This document shows positions 9,320-17,343 of a stretch of DNA of 42,679 nt, piece after piece. The notes beneath the pieces are model-generated. The model had not been told where the DNA came from and did no database searches. It worked only from the letters and a program-made list of their open reading frames with translations. The position numbers and the translations under genes were made by a program. Position 1 is the first letter of the stretch. Every line of letters begins with the position of its first letter. This DNA comes from an uncultured Butyricicoccus sp. (GTDB lineage: Bacteria > Bacillota > Clostridia > Oscillospirales > Butyricicoccaceae): assembly GCA_900544475.1 (NCBI GenBank), contig UQVU01000003.1, forward strand, positions 1-42,679. The letters are read 5' to 3'.

Positions 9320-10600
9320 TTGGTACACAAAAAGGCACTGCTTCGCCGCATTTATGGCACATATTACCGCATCAGGCGCAATCTCGGTGCGTTTATCCGC
9401 TGGTGTCTGTTTGCGGTCATCATCGGCATCGTGGTCGGCGCGGTCGGCGCGGCGTTCCATCATGCGCTCGGCTGGGCGACCGAAATGCGCACCGAGCACA
9501 CGTGGACGCTGTATTTTCTGCCGCTTGCCGGTCTGTTTATCGCGTTCTGGTACAGCAGGATGGATATGCCGCTTGAGCGCGGCACGAACTTCATCCTGAC
9601 CTCGGTGCGGCGGGACCATCCGGTGCGGCTGCGGCTTGCGCCGAGCATCTTCATCACCTCGGTGCTGACCCATCTGTGCGGCGGCTCGGCCGGCCGTGAG
9701 GGCGCAGCCATTCAGCTCGGCGGCGCGATTTCGGGCAACATCGGCCACCTCATGCACCTCGACGATAAGGACTCGCGCACGATCACCATGTGCGGCATGG
9801 CGGCAGGCTTTGCGGCGCTGTTCGGCACGCCGCTCGCGTCGAGCGTGTTCGCCATGGAGGTCGTGAGCGTCGGCGTCATGTACTACGCGGCGCTTCTGCC
9901 GTGCGTGCTCGCCTCGGTCATTGCGCAGCGGTTTTCGATTTTCCTCGGCGGCGAGGCGACGGCGTTTTCCGTCACCGGCATTCCGGACGCGGCGAACGCC
10001 CTCCTCATCGTCAAGCTCCTGCTGTTCGGCGCGGCGTGCGCGGGGCTGGCGGCGCTCGTGTGCATTGTGTTCCATAACGTCGGCCACCTCTTTAAGCACT
10101 GGTTCCCGAACCGCTGCGTGTGCATCGCGGTCGGCGGTGCGGTCGTTGTCGTGCTGACGCTGCTGCTCGGCACGCGCGACTACAACGGCGCGGGCACGCA
10201 GGTCATCGAGCGGGCGATGGCGGGCGAGGCGTCCTGCGAGGCGTTCTTCGTCAAGCTCGTCCTGACCGCCATCACCATCGGTGTCGGCTACAAGGGCGGC
10301 GAGATCGTGCCCGTGCTGTTCATCGGCTCGACGTTCGGCGCGGCCTACGGCGGCTTTTTCGGCCTCGGCGCATCGTTCGCGGCGGCGCTCGGCATGGTTT
10401 CCGTGTTCTGCGGCGTGACGAATTCGCCCCTGACGTCCGTGCTGCTCGCCTATGAGCTGTTCGGCGGCAAGAGCCTCGCGCTGTTCGCACTCCCCATCAC
10501 GGTCGCCTATATGCTCAGCGGCTACTACGGCCTGTACAGCGAGCAGAAAATCATCTACTCCAAGCTCAAACCGAGATTTATTGACAGAAAGACGAAATAA
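9320..10600 (+). CDS. CLC-family anion/proton antiporter, fluoride-type (CLC-F-like)
   Basis: A 426-aa polytopic membrane protein of the CLC channel/antiporter family. The gating-glutamate motif is GGSAGREGAA with E127. The usual GxFxP motif near helix N is replaced by GYKGGEIVPVLFIGSTFG (E328). The segment MDMPLERGTNFIL stands where chloride-type CLCs have GSGIP. These features match the CLC-F clade, which exports fluoride in exchange for protons, although that clade usually has GREGT and this protein has GREGA. Fluoride specificity is therefore an inference; chloride or another halide is possible. The start is a TTG with AAAGGGG 9 bases upstream. I found no fluoride (crcB) riboswitch upstream. 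A GC-rich inverted repeat follows the stop. Confidence 0.82.
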   Translation: MVHKKALLRRIYGTYYRIRRNLGAFIRWCLFAVIIGIVVGAVGAAFHHALGWATEMRTEHTWTLYFLPLAGLFIAFWYSRMDMPLERGTNFILTSVRRDHPVRLRLAPSIFITSVLTHLCGGSAGREGAAIQLGGAISGNIGHLMHLDDKDSRTITMCGMAAGFAALFGTPLASSVFAMEVVSVGVMYYAALLPCVLASVIAQRFSIFLGGEATAFSVTGIPDAANALLIVKLLLFGAACAGLAALVCIVFHNVGHLFKHWFPNRCVCIAVGGAVVVVLTLLLGTRDYNGAGTQVIERAMAGEASCEAFFVKLVLTAITIGVGYKGGEIVPVLFIGSTFGAAYGGFFGLGASFAAALGMVSVFCGVTNSPLTSVLLAYELFGGKSLALFALPITVAYMLSGYYGLYSEQKIIYSKLKPRFIDRKTK

Positions 10601-10611
10601 AAACCGACTGA

Positions 10612-10686
10612 CCGTAGGGCGGGCCCGCCGCCTTTTACGGAAAGCACTCATTTACAGCGGCGGGGTGAGGGCACCCCGCCCTACGG
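10612..10686. repeat. GC-rich inverted-repeat element (75 bp)
   Basis: The ends are perfect 12-bp inverted repeats, CCGTAGGGCGGG (10612-10623) and CCCGCCCTACGG (10675-10686). The next 8 bases on the left (CCCGCCGC, 10624-10631) pair with GCGGCGGG (10657-10664), so the stem is 20 bp with a 10-base bulge on the right arm. It sits exactly between the CLC and HAD genes. It looks like a small non-autonomous palindromic intergenic repeat. It lacks the T run of a terminator. Confidence 0.65.
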
Positions 10687-10710
10687 CATACCTCGAAAGG
10701 AAAAGAACCA

Positions 10711-11367
10711 ATGCACAATATCAAGGGTGCAATTTTCGACATGGACGGCACGCTGCTCGACTCCATGCCGGTGTGGCACCGCCTGACGCAGAATTACCTC
10801 AAGCAGTTTAATGTACATATCACCGACGAAGATTTTGCCGCGTGCGAAGGCTTTTCGCAGCCGGAGGTCGCGGATTACTTTCTGGCGCGCCATCCCGAGC
10901 TGCCGCTGACGCGCGAGACCATGCTGGGCGGCATGGATGCGCTCATCACCTCGCGCTACGAGAGCATAGCGGTGCCGAAGGACGGCGTGCTCGACTTCCT
11001 TGAGCGGATGCGCAGGCAGGGCGTCAAGATGGCGATCGCGACGCTGACCGCCCGCCGCCATGCGGAAAAGGCGCTTCTCGACCGGGATATGATGCAGTAT
11101 TTCGAGTTCATGCTGACCATCGAGGACATCGGCGTCTCCAAACGCGAGCCGGACATCTACCTTGCGGCGGCGGAGCGGCTCGGCCTCGCCCCGGCGGACT
11201 GCATGGTGTTCGAGGACGCGCCCTATGCGGGCGTCACCGCCCACCGCGCAGGTTTCTTGCTGTGCGGTCTGGCGGAACCCGCCTACGCCGCGGGGGAAGC
11301 CGAGCTGCGGAGCGTCAGCGATGTGTTCATCGAGCACTCGTACAGCGAACTCGACGGAAAGCTGTAA
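10711..11367 (+). CDS. HAD-superfamily phosphatase, beta-phosphoglucomutase-like
   Basis: A 218-aa soluble haloacid-dehalogenase-fold hydrolase. The nucleophile motif FDMDGTLLDS gives D10 (phospho-acceptor) and D12 (acid/base). A helical cap occupies about residues 18-85, the motif III lysine lies in SKREPDIYLAAAERL, and motif IV is FEDAPYAGV. The layout is that of the beta-PGM/phosphatase subgroup acting on small phosphorylated metabolites; the substrate cannot be told from sequence. GAAAGG precedes ATG 10711. It lies between an inverted-repeat element and the MATE promoter and is probably transcribed with the CLC gene or alone. Confidence 0.88.
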   Translation: MHNIKGAIFDMDGTLLDSMPVWHRLTQNYLKQFNVHITDEDFAACEGFSQPEVADYFLARHPELPLTRETMLGGMDALITSRYESIAVPKDGVLDFLERMRRQGVKMAIATLTARRHAEKALLDRDMMQYFEFMLTIEDIGVSKREPDIYLAAAERLGLAPADCMVFEDAPYAGVTAHRAGFLLCGLAEPAYAAGEAELRSVSDVFIEHSYSELDGKL

Positions 11368-11432
11368 AAAGCCAGAAAATGTTCGCTCCCTTTGGCGAAA
11401 AACACGGTTTTGCAGAAAATTTTCAAAAGCTA

Positions 11433-11461
11433 TTGCATTCCGTCCCTGAAAGACTTACACT
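11433..11461 (+). promoter_or_regulatory. Promoter of the MATE-luxS operon
   Basis: TTGCAT (11433-11438) and TACACT (11456-11461) are 17 bases apart, giving a leader of about 70 bases. The leader contains an 8-bp hairpin before the ribosome site. Confidence 0.6.
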
Positions 11462-11486
11462 ATACACAGAAGTAAATCGGTAAACT

Positions 11487-11511
11487 GCGTCAGAGAGAAA
11501 ATTTCTGACGC
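11487..11511 (+). promoter_or_regulatory. Leader stem-loop upstream of the MATE gene
   Basis: GCGTCAGA (11487-11494) pairs perfectly with TCTGACGC (11504-11511) around a 9-base loop, followed by GGTTTGTTTGT. It resembles a weak intrinsic terminator inside the 5' leader, so it could act as an attenuator. No alternative antiterminator fold was obvious to me. Confidence 0.4.
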
Positions 11512-11537
11512 GGTTTGTTTGTCTAAGGAGGGTAACA

Positions 11538-12926
11538 TTGGAACAACAGAACAAAATGGGAACCGCGAAAATGGGGCCGCTGATTTTCTCAATGGCGCTC
11601 CCGGCGATGATTTCCATGATCATCAACGCGCTGTACAACATCGTTGACAGCATCTTCGTTGCGAAGTATTCGCAGGACGCGCTTGCGGCGGTCTCGCTCG
11701 TCTATCCGATCCAGATGCTGGTCGTTGCCATCGGCGTCGGCACCGGCGTGGGCGTAAACTCGCTCATCGCACGCCGTCTCGGTGAAAAGCGGCAGGAGGA
11801 AGCCGACTCAGCGGCGGAGCACGGCGTGGCGCTCGCGGTCGTGGGCGGCATCGTGTTCCTCGTGCTCGGTCTTACGCTTTCGGGCGCGTTCATCCATGCG
11901 TTCGGTGCGGCGGAGAGCGTAGCCTCGCAGTCCATCGAATATTCGCATATCGCGGTCGCGTTCAGCATCTTCGTGCTGATTTCCATGATGTGCGAGAAAA
12001 TCCAGCAGTCCACCGGCAACATGATCATCCCGATGTGTCAGGGCCTTACGGGCGCTATCATCAATATTATCCTCGACCCGCTGATGATCTTCGGCATCGG
12101 CCCGTTCCCCGAAATGGGCATCCGCGGCGCGGCGCTCGCGACCATCATCGGCCAGATATGCGGCATGGTGATCGGTCTGTGGGGCGTGTTCCGCCGTCAG
12201 AAGGTGCTGAAGGTCAACATGAAGGCGTTCAAGTGGAACCGCTCGATAGTCGGAGACATCTACCGCGTCGGTCTGCCGGGCATCGTTATGCAGAGCGTCG
12301 TTTCCGTCATGACCGCCGGCATGAACGGCATTCTGATCGCCTTTTCGCAGACAGCGGTCAACGTCCTCGGCATCTATTTCAAGCTCCAGACCTTCGTGTT
12401 CATGCCGGTGTTCGGCCTCAATCAGGGCGCGCTGCCGGTCATGGGCTACAACTACGGCGCACGCAACCGCAAGCGTCTGTTCGGTGCGTATAAGATCACG
12501 CTCACGGCGGCAGTCGTTATCATGGCGCTCGGTCTGGTGCTGTTCCAGCTGCTGCCCGAGCAGATGCTCATGCTGTTCGTGGACAAGACGGACGCGGCGG
12601 CAGCGCAGGAGATGCTCGAGGTCGGCGTCCCGGCGCTGAGGATCATCAGCCTGTCCTTTATCGGCGCGGCGTTCGGCATCATCAACTCGACCCTGTTTCA
12701 GGCGACCGCACGCGGCATGAACAGCCTTATCGTTTCGGTCTGCCGCCAGCTGGTCGTTATCCTGCCGGTCGCATGGGTGCTCGGCAATATGTTCGGCCTT
12801 GCCGCCATCTGGTACGCCTTCCCGATCGCGGAGGTTGCGTCGTTCTTCATCTCGTATATCCTGCTCTGGCGCGAATACCGCACCGAACTTCGTTTTCTTG
12901 GAACTGAAAAGGAGAAAAAGGCATGA
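11538..12926 (+). CDS. MATE-family multidrug/toxin efflux transporter
   Basis: A 462-aa integral membrane protein with about twelve hydrophobic helices in two MatE halves, each opening with similar signatures (KMGPLIFSMALPAMISMII early; YRVGLPGIVMQSVVSV near the middle). Family members export cationic drugs or metabolites using a sodium or proton gradient. The substrate is unknown here. Translation starts at a TTG (11538) with AAGGAGG 6 bases upstream. The stop overlaps the luxS start (ATGA), so the two genes are translationally coupled. That pairing is unusual and raises the possibility of export linked to the activated-methyl cycle. Confidence 0.92.
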   Translation: MEQQNKMGTAKMGPLIFSMALPAMISMIINALYNIVDSIFVAKYSQDALAAVSLVYPIQMLVVAIGVGTGVGVNSLIARRLGEKRQEEADSAAEHGVALAVVGGIVFLVLGLTLSGAFIHAFGAAESVASQSIEYSHIAVAFSIFVLISMMCEKIQQSTGNMIIPMCQGLTGAIINIILDPLMIFGIGPFPEMGIRGAALATIIGQICGMVIGLWGVFRRQKVLKVNMKAFKWNRSIVGDIYRVGLPGIVMQSVVSVMTAGMNGILIAFSQTAVNVLGIYFKLQTFVFMPVFGLNQGALPVMGYNYGARNRKRLFGAYKITLTAAVVIMALGLVLFQLLPEQMLMLFVDKTDAAAAQEMLEVGVPALRIISLSFIGAAFGIINSTLFQATARGMNSLIVSVCRQLVVILPVAWVLGNMFGLAAIWYAFPIAEVASFFISYILLWREYRTELRFLGTEKEKKA

Positions 12927-13381
12927 AAAGAATTGCAAGCTTTGAGGTAAATCACGACAAGCTGAAGCCGGGTATGTACACCTCGCGCATCGACGGCGAC
13001 ATCACCACCTATGACATCCGCATGGTCTATCCGAACGCGGGCATCTATATCGAGCCTGCCGCAGGCCATACCTTTGAGCACCTGTTCGCGACCTACGCGC
13101 GCAACTCGCGCTTCGCGGACAGCATCATCTACTGCGGCCCGATGGGCTGCCAGACCGGCTTTTACTTCCTCGTGCGCGATATGAAGCCGGCGGATGCGAT
13201 CGCGCTCGTGCAGGAGAGCATGGCGTTCATCGCCGCCTACGAGGGCGAGATCCCGGGCGCGAGCCGCATCGAATGCGGCAACTATCTGCTGCACGACCTT
13301 GCGGGCGCAAAGAAGCTCGCTTCTTCCATGATCCCCGTGCTCGAGGGCTGGAAAGAAGAAAATTTAATTTATGAAAAATAA
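12923..13381 (+). CDS. luxS: S-ribosylhomocysteine lyase (LuxS)
   Basis: It cleaves S-ribosylhomocysteine into homocysteine and DPD, the precursor of autoinducer-2, as part of the activated-methyl cycle. The 152-aa protein is full length. Conserved S6 and H11 are present near the N-terminus, the metal site is H49-X3-H53 plus C118 (IECGNY), the catalytic glutamate is E52 and the catalytic cysteine is C76 in GCQTGFYF. The start codon overlaps the stop of the MATE gene. The nucleosidase that makes its substrate (Pfs/MtnN) is not in this window. Confidence 0.96.
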   Translation: MKRIASFEVNHDKLKPGMYTSRIDGDITTYDIRMVYPNAGIYIEPAAGHTFEHLFATYARNSRFADSIIYCGPMGCQTGFYFLVRDMKPADAIALVQESMAFIAAYEGEIPGASRIECGNYLLHDLAGAKKLASSMIPVLEGWKEENLIYEK

Positions 13382-13384
13382 TGC

Positions 13385-13413
13385 TTGCATTTTATCGAAA
13401 CCTGTGGTAAGAT
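13385..13413 (+). promoter_or_regulatory. Promoter of rpmE
   Basis: TTGCAT (13385-13390) and TAAGAT (13408-13413) are separated by 17 bases. The predicted start leaves a leader of about 50 bases before rpmE. Confidence 0.6.
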
Positions 13414-13468
13414 AATTTTACGACTGTTGGAGATATGAATACATATCCGTGGAAAGAGGTGAAACAAC

Positions 13469-13672
13469 ATGAAACAGGGCATCCATCCCGAGTACAAGCA
13501 GACCACGATCCGCTGTGCCTGCGGCAATGTCATTGAGACCGGCTCCACCAAGGAGAATATCGTCGTTGACGTTTGCTCCAAGTGCCACCCCTTCTTCACG
13601 GGTAAGCAGAAGCTGGTAGACACCGGCGGACGTGTTGATCGCTTCAAGAAGCGTTTCAATCTGGATAAGTAA
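13469..13672 (+). CDS. rpmE: 50S ribosomal protein L31 (zinc-binding form)
   Basis: A 67-aa component of the large ribosomal subunit. It is the zinc-binding form: C16-X-C18 and C36-X2-C39 are all present, so it is not the zinc-independent paralogue made under zinc limitation. AGAGGTGA precedes the ATG. It has its own promoter and a strong terminator 5 bases past the stop, so it looks monocistronic. Confidence 0.98.
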   Translation: MKQGIHPEYKQTTIRCACGNVIETGSTKENIVVDVCSKCHPFFTGKQKLVDTGGRVDRFKKRFNLDK

Positions 13673-13676
13673 TGCG

Positions 13677-13712
13677 AAAAGCCATCGAAACGTTATGCGT
13701 TCGGTGGCTTTT
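13677..13712 (+). terminator. Intrinsic terminator after rpmE
   Basis: A 13-bp stem (left arm 13677-13689, right arm 13700-13712) has one T-G pair and a 10-base loop. The arm ends in a T run (GGCTTTTT). Confidence 0.85.
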
Positions 13713-13764
13713 TCGTTGTACATCAAGTGATTTTTGTAAAACGGAAGCTGCGGAGGTGTTTGAA

Positions 13765-14163
13765 ATGCGTAGAAACCTCGTGTCGCCTCTGGGACTGTTC
13801 GCCGCGCATGCGGCCGCGTCCCTTGTCAATATCCGGTTCCTTTTTCACGGCAGAACGACGTCGGTACAATGGCTCTGCTTTGCTGTCACGCTTTTATATA
13901 TCGGATACTGGCTGCTGTACAGCAGAAAAGTACCGAATGCCGGCATCACAGCATACACCGTTCTGTTTTTCGTATTCATGGCAGGCTTCGCGGCTGCCCG
14001 GTTCGACTGGAACAGCAGCCTGCTGCTCGCTGTCGTGCTTTTGCTGATGGGCCCTTTTGCAGGGCTGGAGGCAGTCTTTCCGGCGCCGTGGCTGTGGATT
14101 GCCGGTGCGCTGGTGAGCGCGGCGGTGGTGCTGTTCAGCCTGCGAGTGAAACATAGACGCTGA
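13765..14163 (+). CDS. Small four-helix membrane protein of unknown function
   Basis: I do not recognise this 132-aa protein. It has about four hydrophobic stretches (roughly residues 10-25, 35-53, 62-80 and 88-125) separated by short basic loops, and ends in a basic KHRR tail, so it should be an inner-membrane protein. The reading frame is open upstream to 13672, but that part overlaps the rpmE terminator. ATG 13765, with GGAGGTG 8-9 bases before it, is the credible start. It lies 23 bases before hflX on the same strand and may share its transcript. Confidence 0.7.
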   Translation: MRRNLVSPLGLFAAHAAASLVNIRFLFHGRTTSVQWLCFAVTLLYIGYWLLYSRKVPNAGITAYTVLFFVFMAGFAAARFDWNSSLLLAVVLLLMGPFAGLEAVFPAPWLWIAGALVSAAVVLFSLRVKHRR

Positions 14164-14186
14164 CCGCAGCAGGGAGGAGATTTACC

Positions 14187-15473
14187 ATGCCGTTTACCAA
14201 CGAAACCGAAGAAAAGCAGACCGAGCGGGCGGTTCTCGTCGGTCTGTCCTGCCCGAGCTTCAACGCCGACCAGGCGGCGGACGAGCGCACGATGGACGAG
14301 CTGCGCGCACTGGCGGAAACGGCGGGTGCGGAGGCGGTCGCCATGACGCTTCAGCGCCGCCCGGCGCCGGACGCCCGCACCTTTATCGGCGAGGGCAAGG
14401 CCGAGGAGGTCAAGGCGCTTGCCGAGGCGAACGACGCGAGCCTTATTCTGTTCGACAACGAGCTGTCGCCCTCGCAGATGAGCAATCTCGAGGAGCTGAC
14501 CGGCCGAACGGTGCTCGACCGCTCGGCGCTCATTCTGGACATTTTCGCGCAGCGTGCCCGGACGGGCGAGGGCAAATTACAGGTCGAGCTGGCGCAGTAC
14601 CAGTACATCCTGCCGCGCCTCGCCGGCATGGGCAAGGCGATGAGCCGTCTGGGCGGCGGCATCGGCACCCGCGGCCCCGGCGAGAGCAAGCTTGAGAGCG
14701 ACCGCCGTCACATCCGCAGCCGCATCGACAAGCTCAGACGCGACCTCGAGCAGGTGCGTCAGGTGCGTGCAGTGCAGCGCCGCCAGCGCAAAAAGACCGA
14801 GCTGCCGATGGTTGCCATCGTCGGCTACACGAACGCGGGCAAGTCCACGCTGCTCAACACTCTGACCGGCGCGGGCATCGAGGCGAACGACCGACTGTTC
14901 GACACGCTCGACCCGACCACGCGCAAAAAGCGCATTTCGGACACGCAGGAAATCCTTCTGTCCGACACCGTAGGCTTTATCCGCAAGCTGCCGCATCATC
15001 TGGTGAGCGCGTTCAAGGCGACCCTCGAAGAGCTGGCCTACGCCGACCTGCTGCTTCACGTGGTGGACGTTTCTGACGAGGACTGGCAGGTACAGGCGGA
15101 AACCGTGGACAAGGTTATCGCGCAGCTCGGCGCACAGGACATTCCGCGCCTCATGGTCTACAACAAGGCGGACAAGTGCGACCCGGACGTTATCCCGTTC
15201 TTCCGGCCGGATGAGGGCGTGAAGATTTCGGCAAAGACCGGCGCGGGCGTGGACGACCTGCTCGCCGCCATCGAAAAGGCGCTCGGCAAGGGCAAGCATC
15301 GGGTGAAGCTCTGCATTCCGTACAGCGACGGCGCGGTGCTCGATATGCTGCACCGGGAGGCGCAGATTGAGTCCACCGACTACGCCGCCGAGGGCACGAT
15401 TGTCGAGGCGGTCGTGGACGATAAAACCTGCGGCAGAGTAGAAAAGTACATTGTTGAGAACAATGAGCAGTAA
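14187..15473 (+). CDS. hflX: Ribosome-associated GTPase HflX
   Basis: HflX binds the 50S subunit and splits stalled ribosomes under stress. The 428-aa protein has the N-terminal HflX domain (about 20-150, with DERTMDELRALAE and FIGEGKAEEV), a glycine-rich linker GGGIGTRGPGES, and a G domain with G1 GYTNAGKST (213-221), G3 DTVGFI and G4 NKAD. A C-terminal domain follows. GGGAGGAG precedes the ATG. The neighbouring YigZ-family gene starts 20 bases downstream. Confidence 0.96.
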   Translation: MPFTNETEEKQTERAVLVGLSCPSFNADQAADERTMDELRALAETAGAEAVAMTLQRRPAPDARTFIGEGKAEEVKALAEANDASLILFDNELSPSQMSNLEELTGRTVLDRSALILDIFAQRARTGEGKLQVELAQYQYILPRLAGMGKAMSRLGGGIGTRGPGESKLESDRRHIRSRIDKLRRDLEQVRQVRAVQRRQRKKTELPMVAIVGYTNAGKSTLLNTLTGAGIEANDRLFDTLDPTTRKKRISDTQEILLSDTVGFIRKLPHHLVSAFKATLEELAYADLLLHVVDVSDEDWQVQAETVDKVIAQLGAQDIPRLMVYNKADKCDPDVIPFFRPDEGVKISAKTGAGVDDLLAAIEKALGKGKHRVKLCIPYSDGAVLDMLHREAQIESTDYAAEGTIVEAVVDDKTCGRVEKYIVENNEQ

Positions 15474-15493
15474 TTATTCCAAAGGGATTTCAG

Positions 15494-16129
15494 ATGGATA
15501 AAGACTACTTTGTACCTTTCGCCGACTTCGGCGAGGACAGATTTGAGGAAAAGCGCTCCAAGTTCACCGGACGGCTGTGGCACGTGGAAACGGCGGAGGA
15601 CGCCGTGGCGAAAATCAAGGAAATGCGCGAAAAATACTGGGATGCAACGCACAACTGCTACGCCTATATCCTGCGCGAGGGCAACGTTATGCGCTACTCG
15701 GACGACGGCGAGCCGCAGGGCACGGCAGGCATGCCCATTCTGGAAGTGCTGCGCCACGAGAACCTGACCGACTGCGTGTGCGTGGTGACGCGCTATTTCG
15801 GCGGCATCCTGCTCGGAACGGGAGGCCTTGTCCGTGCGTATACGCAGGGCGCCCAGGTCGCAGTCGCGGCGGCGGGCGTGCAGCGCATGAGCCTGTATAC
15901 CGTCGCGCTCATCGCGTGCCCGTACAACCTGTACGACATCGTGACCCATCTGCTGCCGGATTACGACTGCGCGGTGGAGGAAACCGACTACGGCGCGGAC
16001 GTTACGCTGACCGTGACCCTGCCGGCAGGCGGGGAGGAGCGTTTGAACGCGGGACTTGCCGAGGCGACTGCCGGCACGGTCTACGCCGAGGTCATGGAAA
16101 CCAGGTTCATGGGCCGCCGCGTGAAATAA
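15494..16129 (+). CDS. YigZ/IMPACT-family protein
   Basis: A 211-aa member of the YigZ/UPF0029 family, related to the yeast/mammalian IMPACT regulator of translation. The conserved core is visible as DDGEPQGTAGMPILEVL and TRYFGGILLGTGGLVRAY, followed by a C-terminal ferredoxin-like UPF0029 domain. The molecular role in bacteria is not settled; nucleic-acid or ribosome binding has been proposed. Its position directly behind hflX fits a translation-related role. I see no clear terminator after it. Confidence 0.9.
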   Translation: MDKDYFVPFADFGEDRFEEKRSKFTGRLWHVETAEDAVAKIKEMREKYWDATHNCYAYILREGNVMRYSDDGEPQGTAGMPILEVLRHENLTDCVCVVTRYFGGILLGTGGLVRAYTQGAQVAVAAAGVQRMSLYTVALIACPYNLYDIVTHLLPDYDCAVEETDYGADVTLTVTLPAGGEERLNAGLAEATAGTVYAEVMETRFMGRRVK

Positions 16130-16174
16130 CGGAGGGCAAAAAATTTTTCGAAAAACTTTCGGAAATAAAAAGAT

Positions 16175-16204
16175 TTTCAAGACCCTGCGCGGTATATATA
16201 TAAT
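16175..16204 (+). promoter_or_regulatory. Putative promoter of dgt-dnaG-rpoD
   Basis: A perfect TATAAT (16199-16204) lies inside a run of alternating TA, with a weak TTTCAA (16175-16180) 18 bases upstream. The palindrome TTTTTCGAAAAA occurs on both sides (16144-16155 and 16231-16242), a possible pair of operator sites. The leader to dgt would be about 120 bases. Confidence 0.55.
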
Positions 16205-16329
16205 ATGACCCTGTCTGTCGATAAAGCCGATTTTTCGAAAAATGGGGTTTCGCGCGTAAAGCGGAAAAACGTTAGCAGGCTCAATATGACCTTTTCTGCA
16301 TAGACGCCGCACAGAGGGGAGGGGCTGAT

Positions 16330-17328
16330 ATGACCATCCGCGAACAGCTTGAAGCGAGGGAGCACGATATTCTCGCGCCGTGGGCGTCCTTTGCGGACGA
16401 AAGCGCGGGCCGCGAGAGGGAAATCGCGCCCTGTCCGTACCGCACCTGCTTTCAGCGCGACCGCGACCGCATTCTGCACTGCAAGTCGTTCCGCCGCCTG
16501 TCCAACAAGACGCAGGTGTTCATCTCCCCGGAGGGCGACCACTACCGCGCCCGGCTGACGCACACGCTTGAAGTTGCGCAGATCGCGAGGACGATCGCGC
16601 GGGCGCTCAGCCTCAACGAGGACCTTGCCGAAGCGATTGCGCTCGGCCACGACCTCGGTCACACGCCGTTCGGCCACGCAGGGGAGAGTGCGCTCAATGA
16701 GGTCTGTCCGTTCGGCTTCCGCCATAATGAGCAGAGTTTGCGGCTGGTGGACCTGCTCGAAAACCTGAACCTCACGCGCGAGGTGCGGAGCGGCATCGTC
16801 TGCCACACGGGTCCCCGCAAGGCGATAACGCCCGAGGGACGCATCATTCATTTCGCCGACCGCATCGCCTACATCAACCACGACATCGACGACGCGGTGC
16901 GCGGCGGCATCATCCGGGAGAGCGACATTCCGGCGCATCTGCGGCGGCGGCTCGGCTCGTCGCACGGCGAGCGCATCGACACGCTCGTGACCGCAATGAT
17001 CGACTACGGGCAGAAATTCTGCGAAATCGGCATGGAGCAGGGCGTTCACGACGACATGATGGAGCTTCGCGCTTTCATGTTCGAGCACGTTTACCGTTCG
17101 CCCGAGGTGCGGCGCGAGGAAACGCGCACGCGCACCATGCTGCAAAGCCTTTACCACTATTTTACCGCGCATCCCGACGAGATGCCGGACGATTATTTTG
17201 TACTGATGACAAGAGGAGAACCGCTCGAGCGCGTGGTCTGCGACTATGTCGCGAGCATGACCGACCGCTATTCCATCGCGGTTTTCCGGCGGCTGTTCAT
17301 CCCGAACAGCTGGAGCAAGACGGACTGA
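16330..17328 (+). CDS. dgt: dGTP triphosphohydrolase-like HD-domain protein
   Basis: A 332-aa HD-superfamily protein of the deoxyguanosinetriphosphate triphosphohydrolase family, which hydrolyses dNTPs to nucleosides and triphosphate and so trims the dNTP pool. The metal-binding set is H78 (THTLEVAQ), H107-D108 (GHDLGHTPFGH) and a later aspartate in FADRIAYINHD. The N-terminal RDRDRILHCKSFRRL signature is typical. It is shorter than the E. coli enzyme but normal for the compact Gram-positive class, whose preferred dNTP varies. It opens an operon with dnaG and rpoD and is followed after 15 bases by the dnaG start. Confidence 0.93.
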   Translation: MTIREQLEAREHDILAPWASFADESAGREREIAPCPYRTCFQRDRDRILHCKSFRRLSNKTQVFISPEGDHYRARLTHTLEVAQIARTIARALSLNEDLAEAIALGHDLGHTPFGHAGESALNEVCPFGFRHNEQSLRLVDLLENLNLTREVRSGIVCHTGPRKAITPEGRIIHFADRIAYINHDIDDAVRGGIIRESDIPAHLRRRLGSSHGERIDTLVTAMIDYGQKFCEIGMEQGVHDDMMELRAFMFEHVYRSPEVRREETRTRTMLQSLYHYFTAHPDEMPDDYFVLMTRGEPLERVVCDYVASMTDRYSIAVFRRLFIPNSWSKTD

Positions 17329-17343
17329 AAAGAGGTGAGTTCT

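Noticed and set aside
7445..10651. A 1068-codon minus-strand open frame opposite guaB and the CLC gene
   Set aside because: It spans a terminator, hairpins and two genes of clear function. Composition is typical of a shadow frame (Arg/Ala/His-rich).
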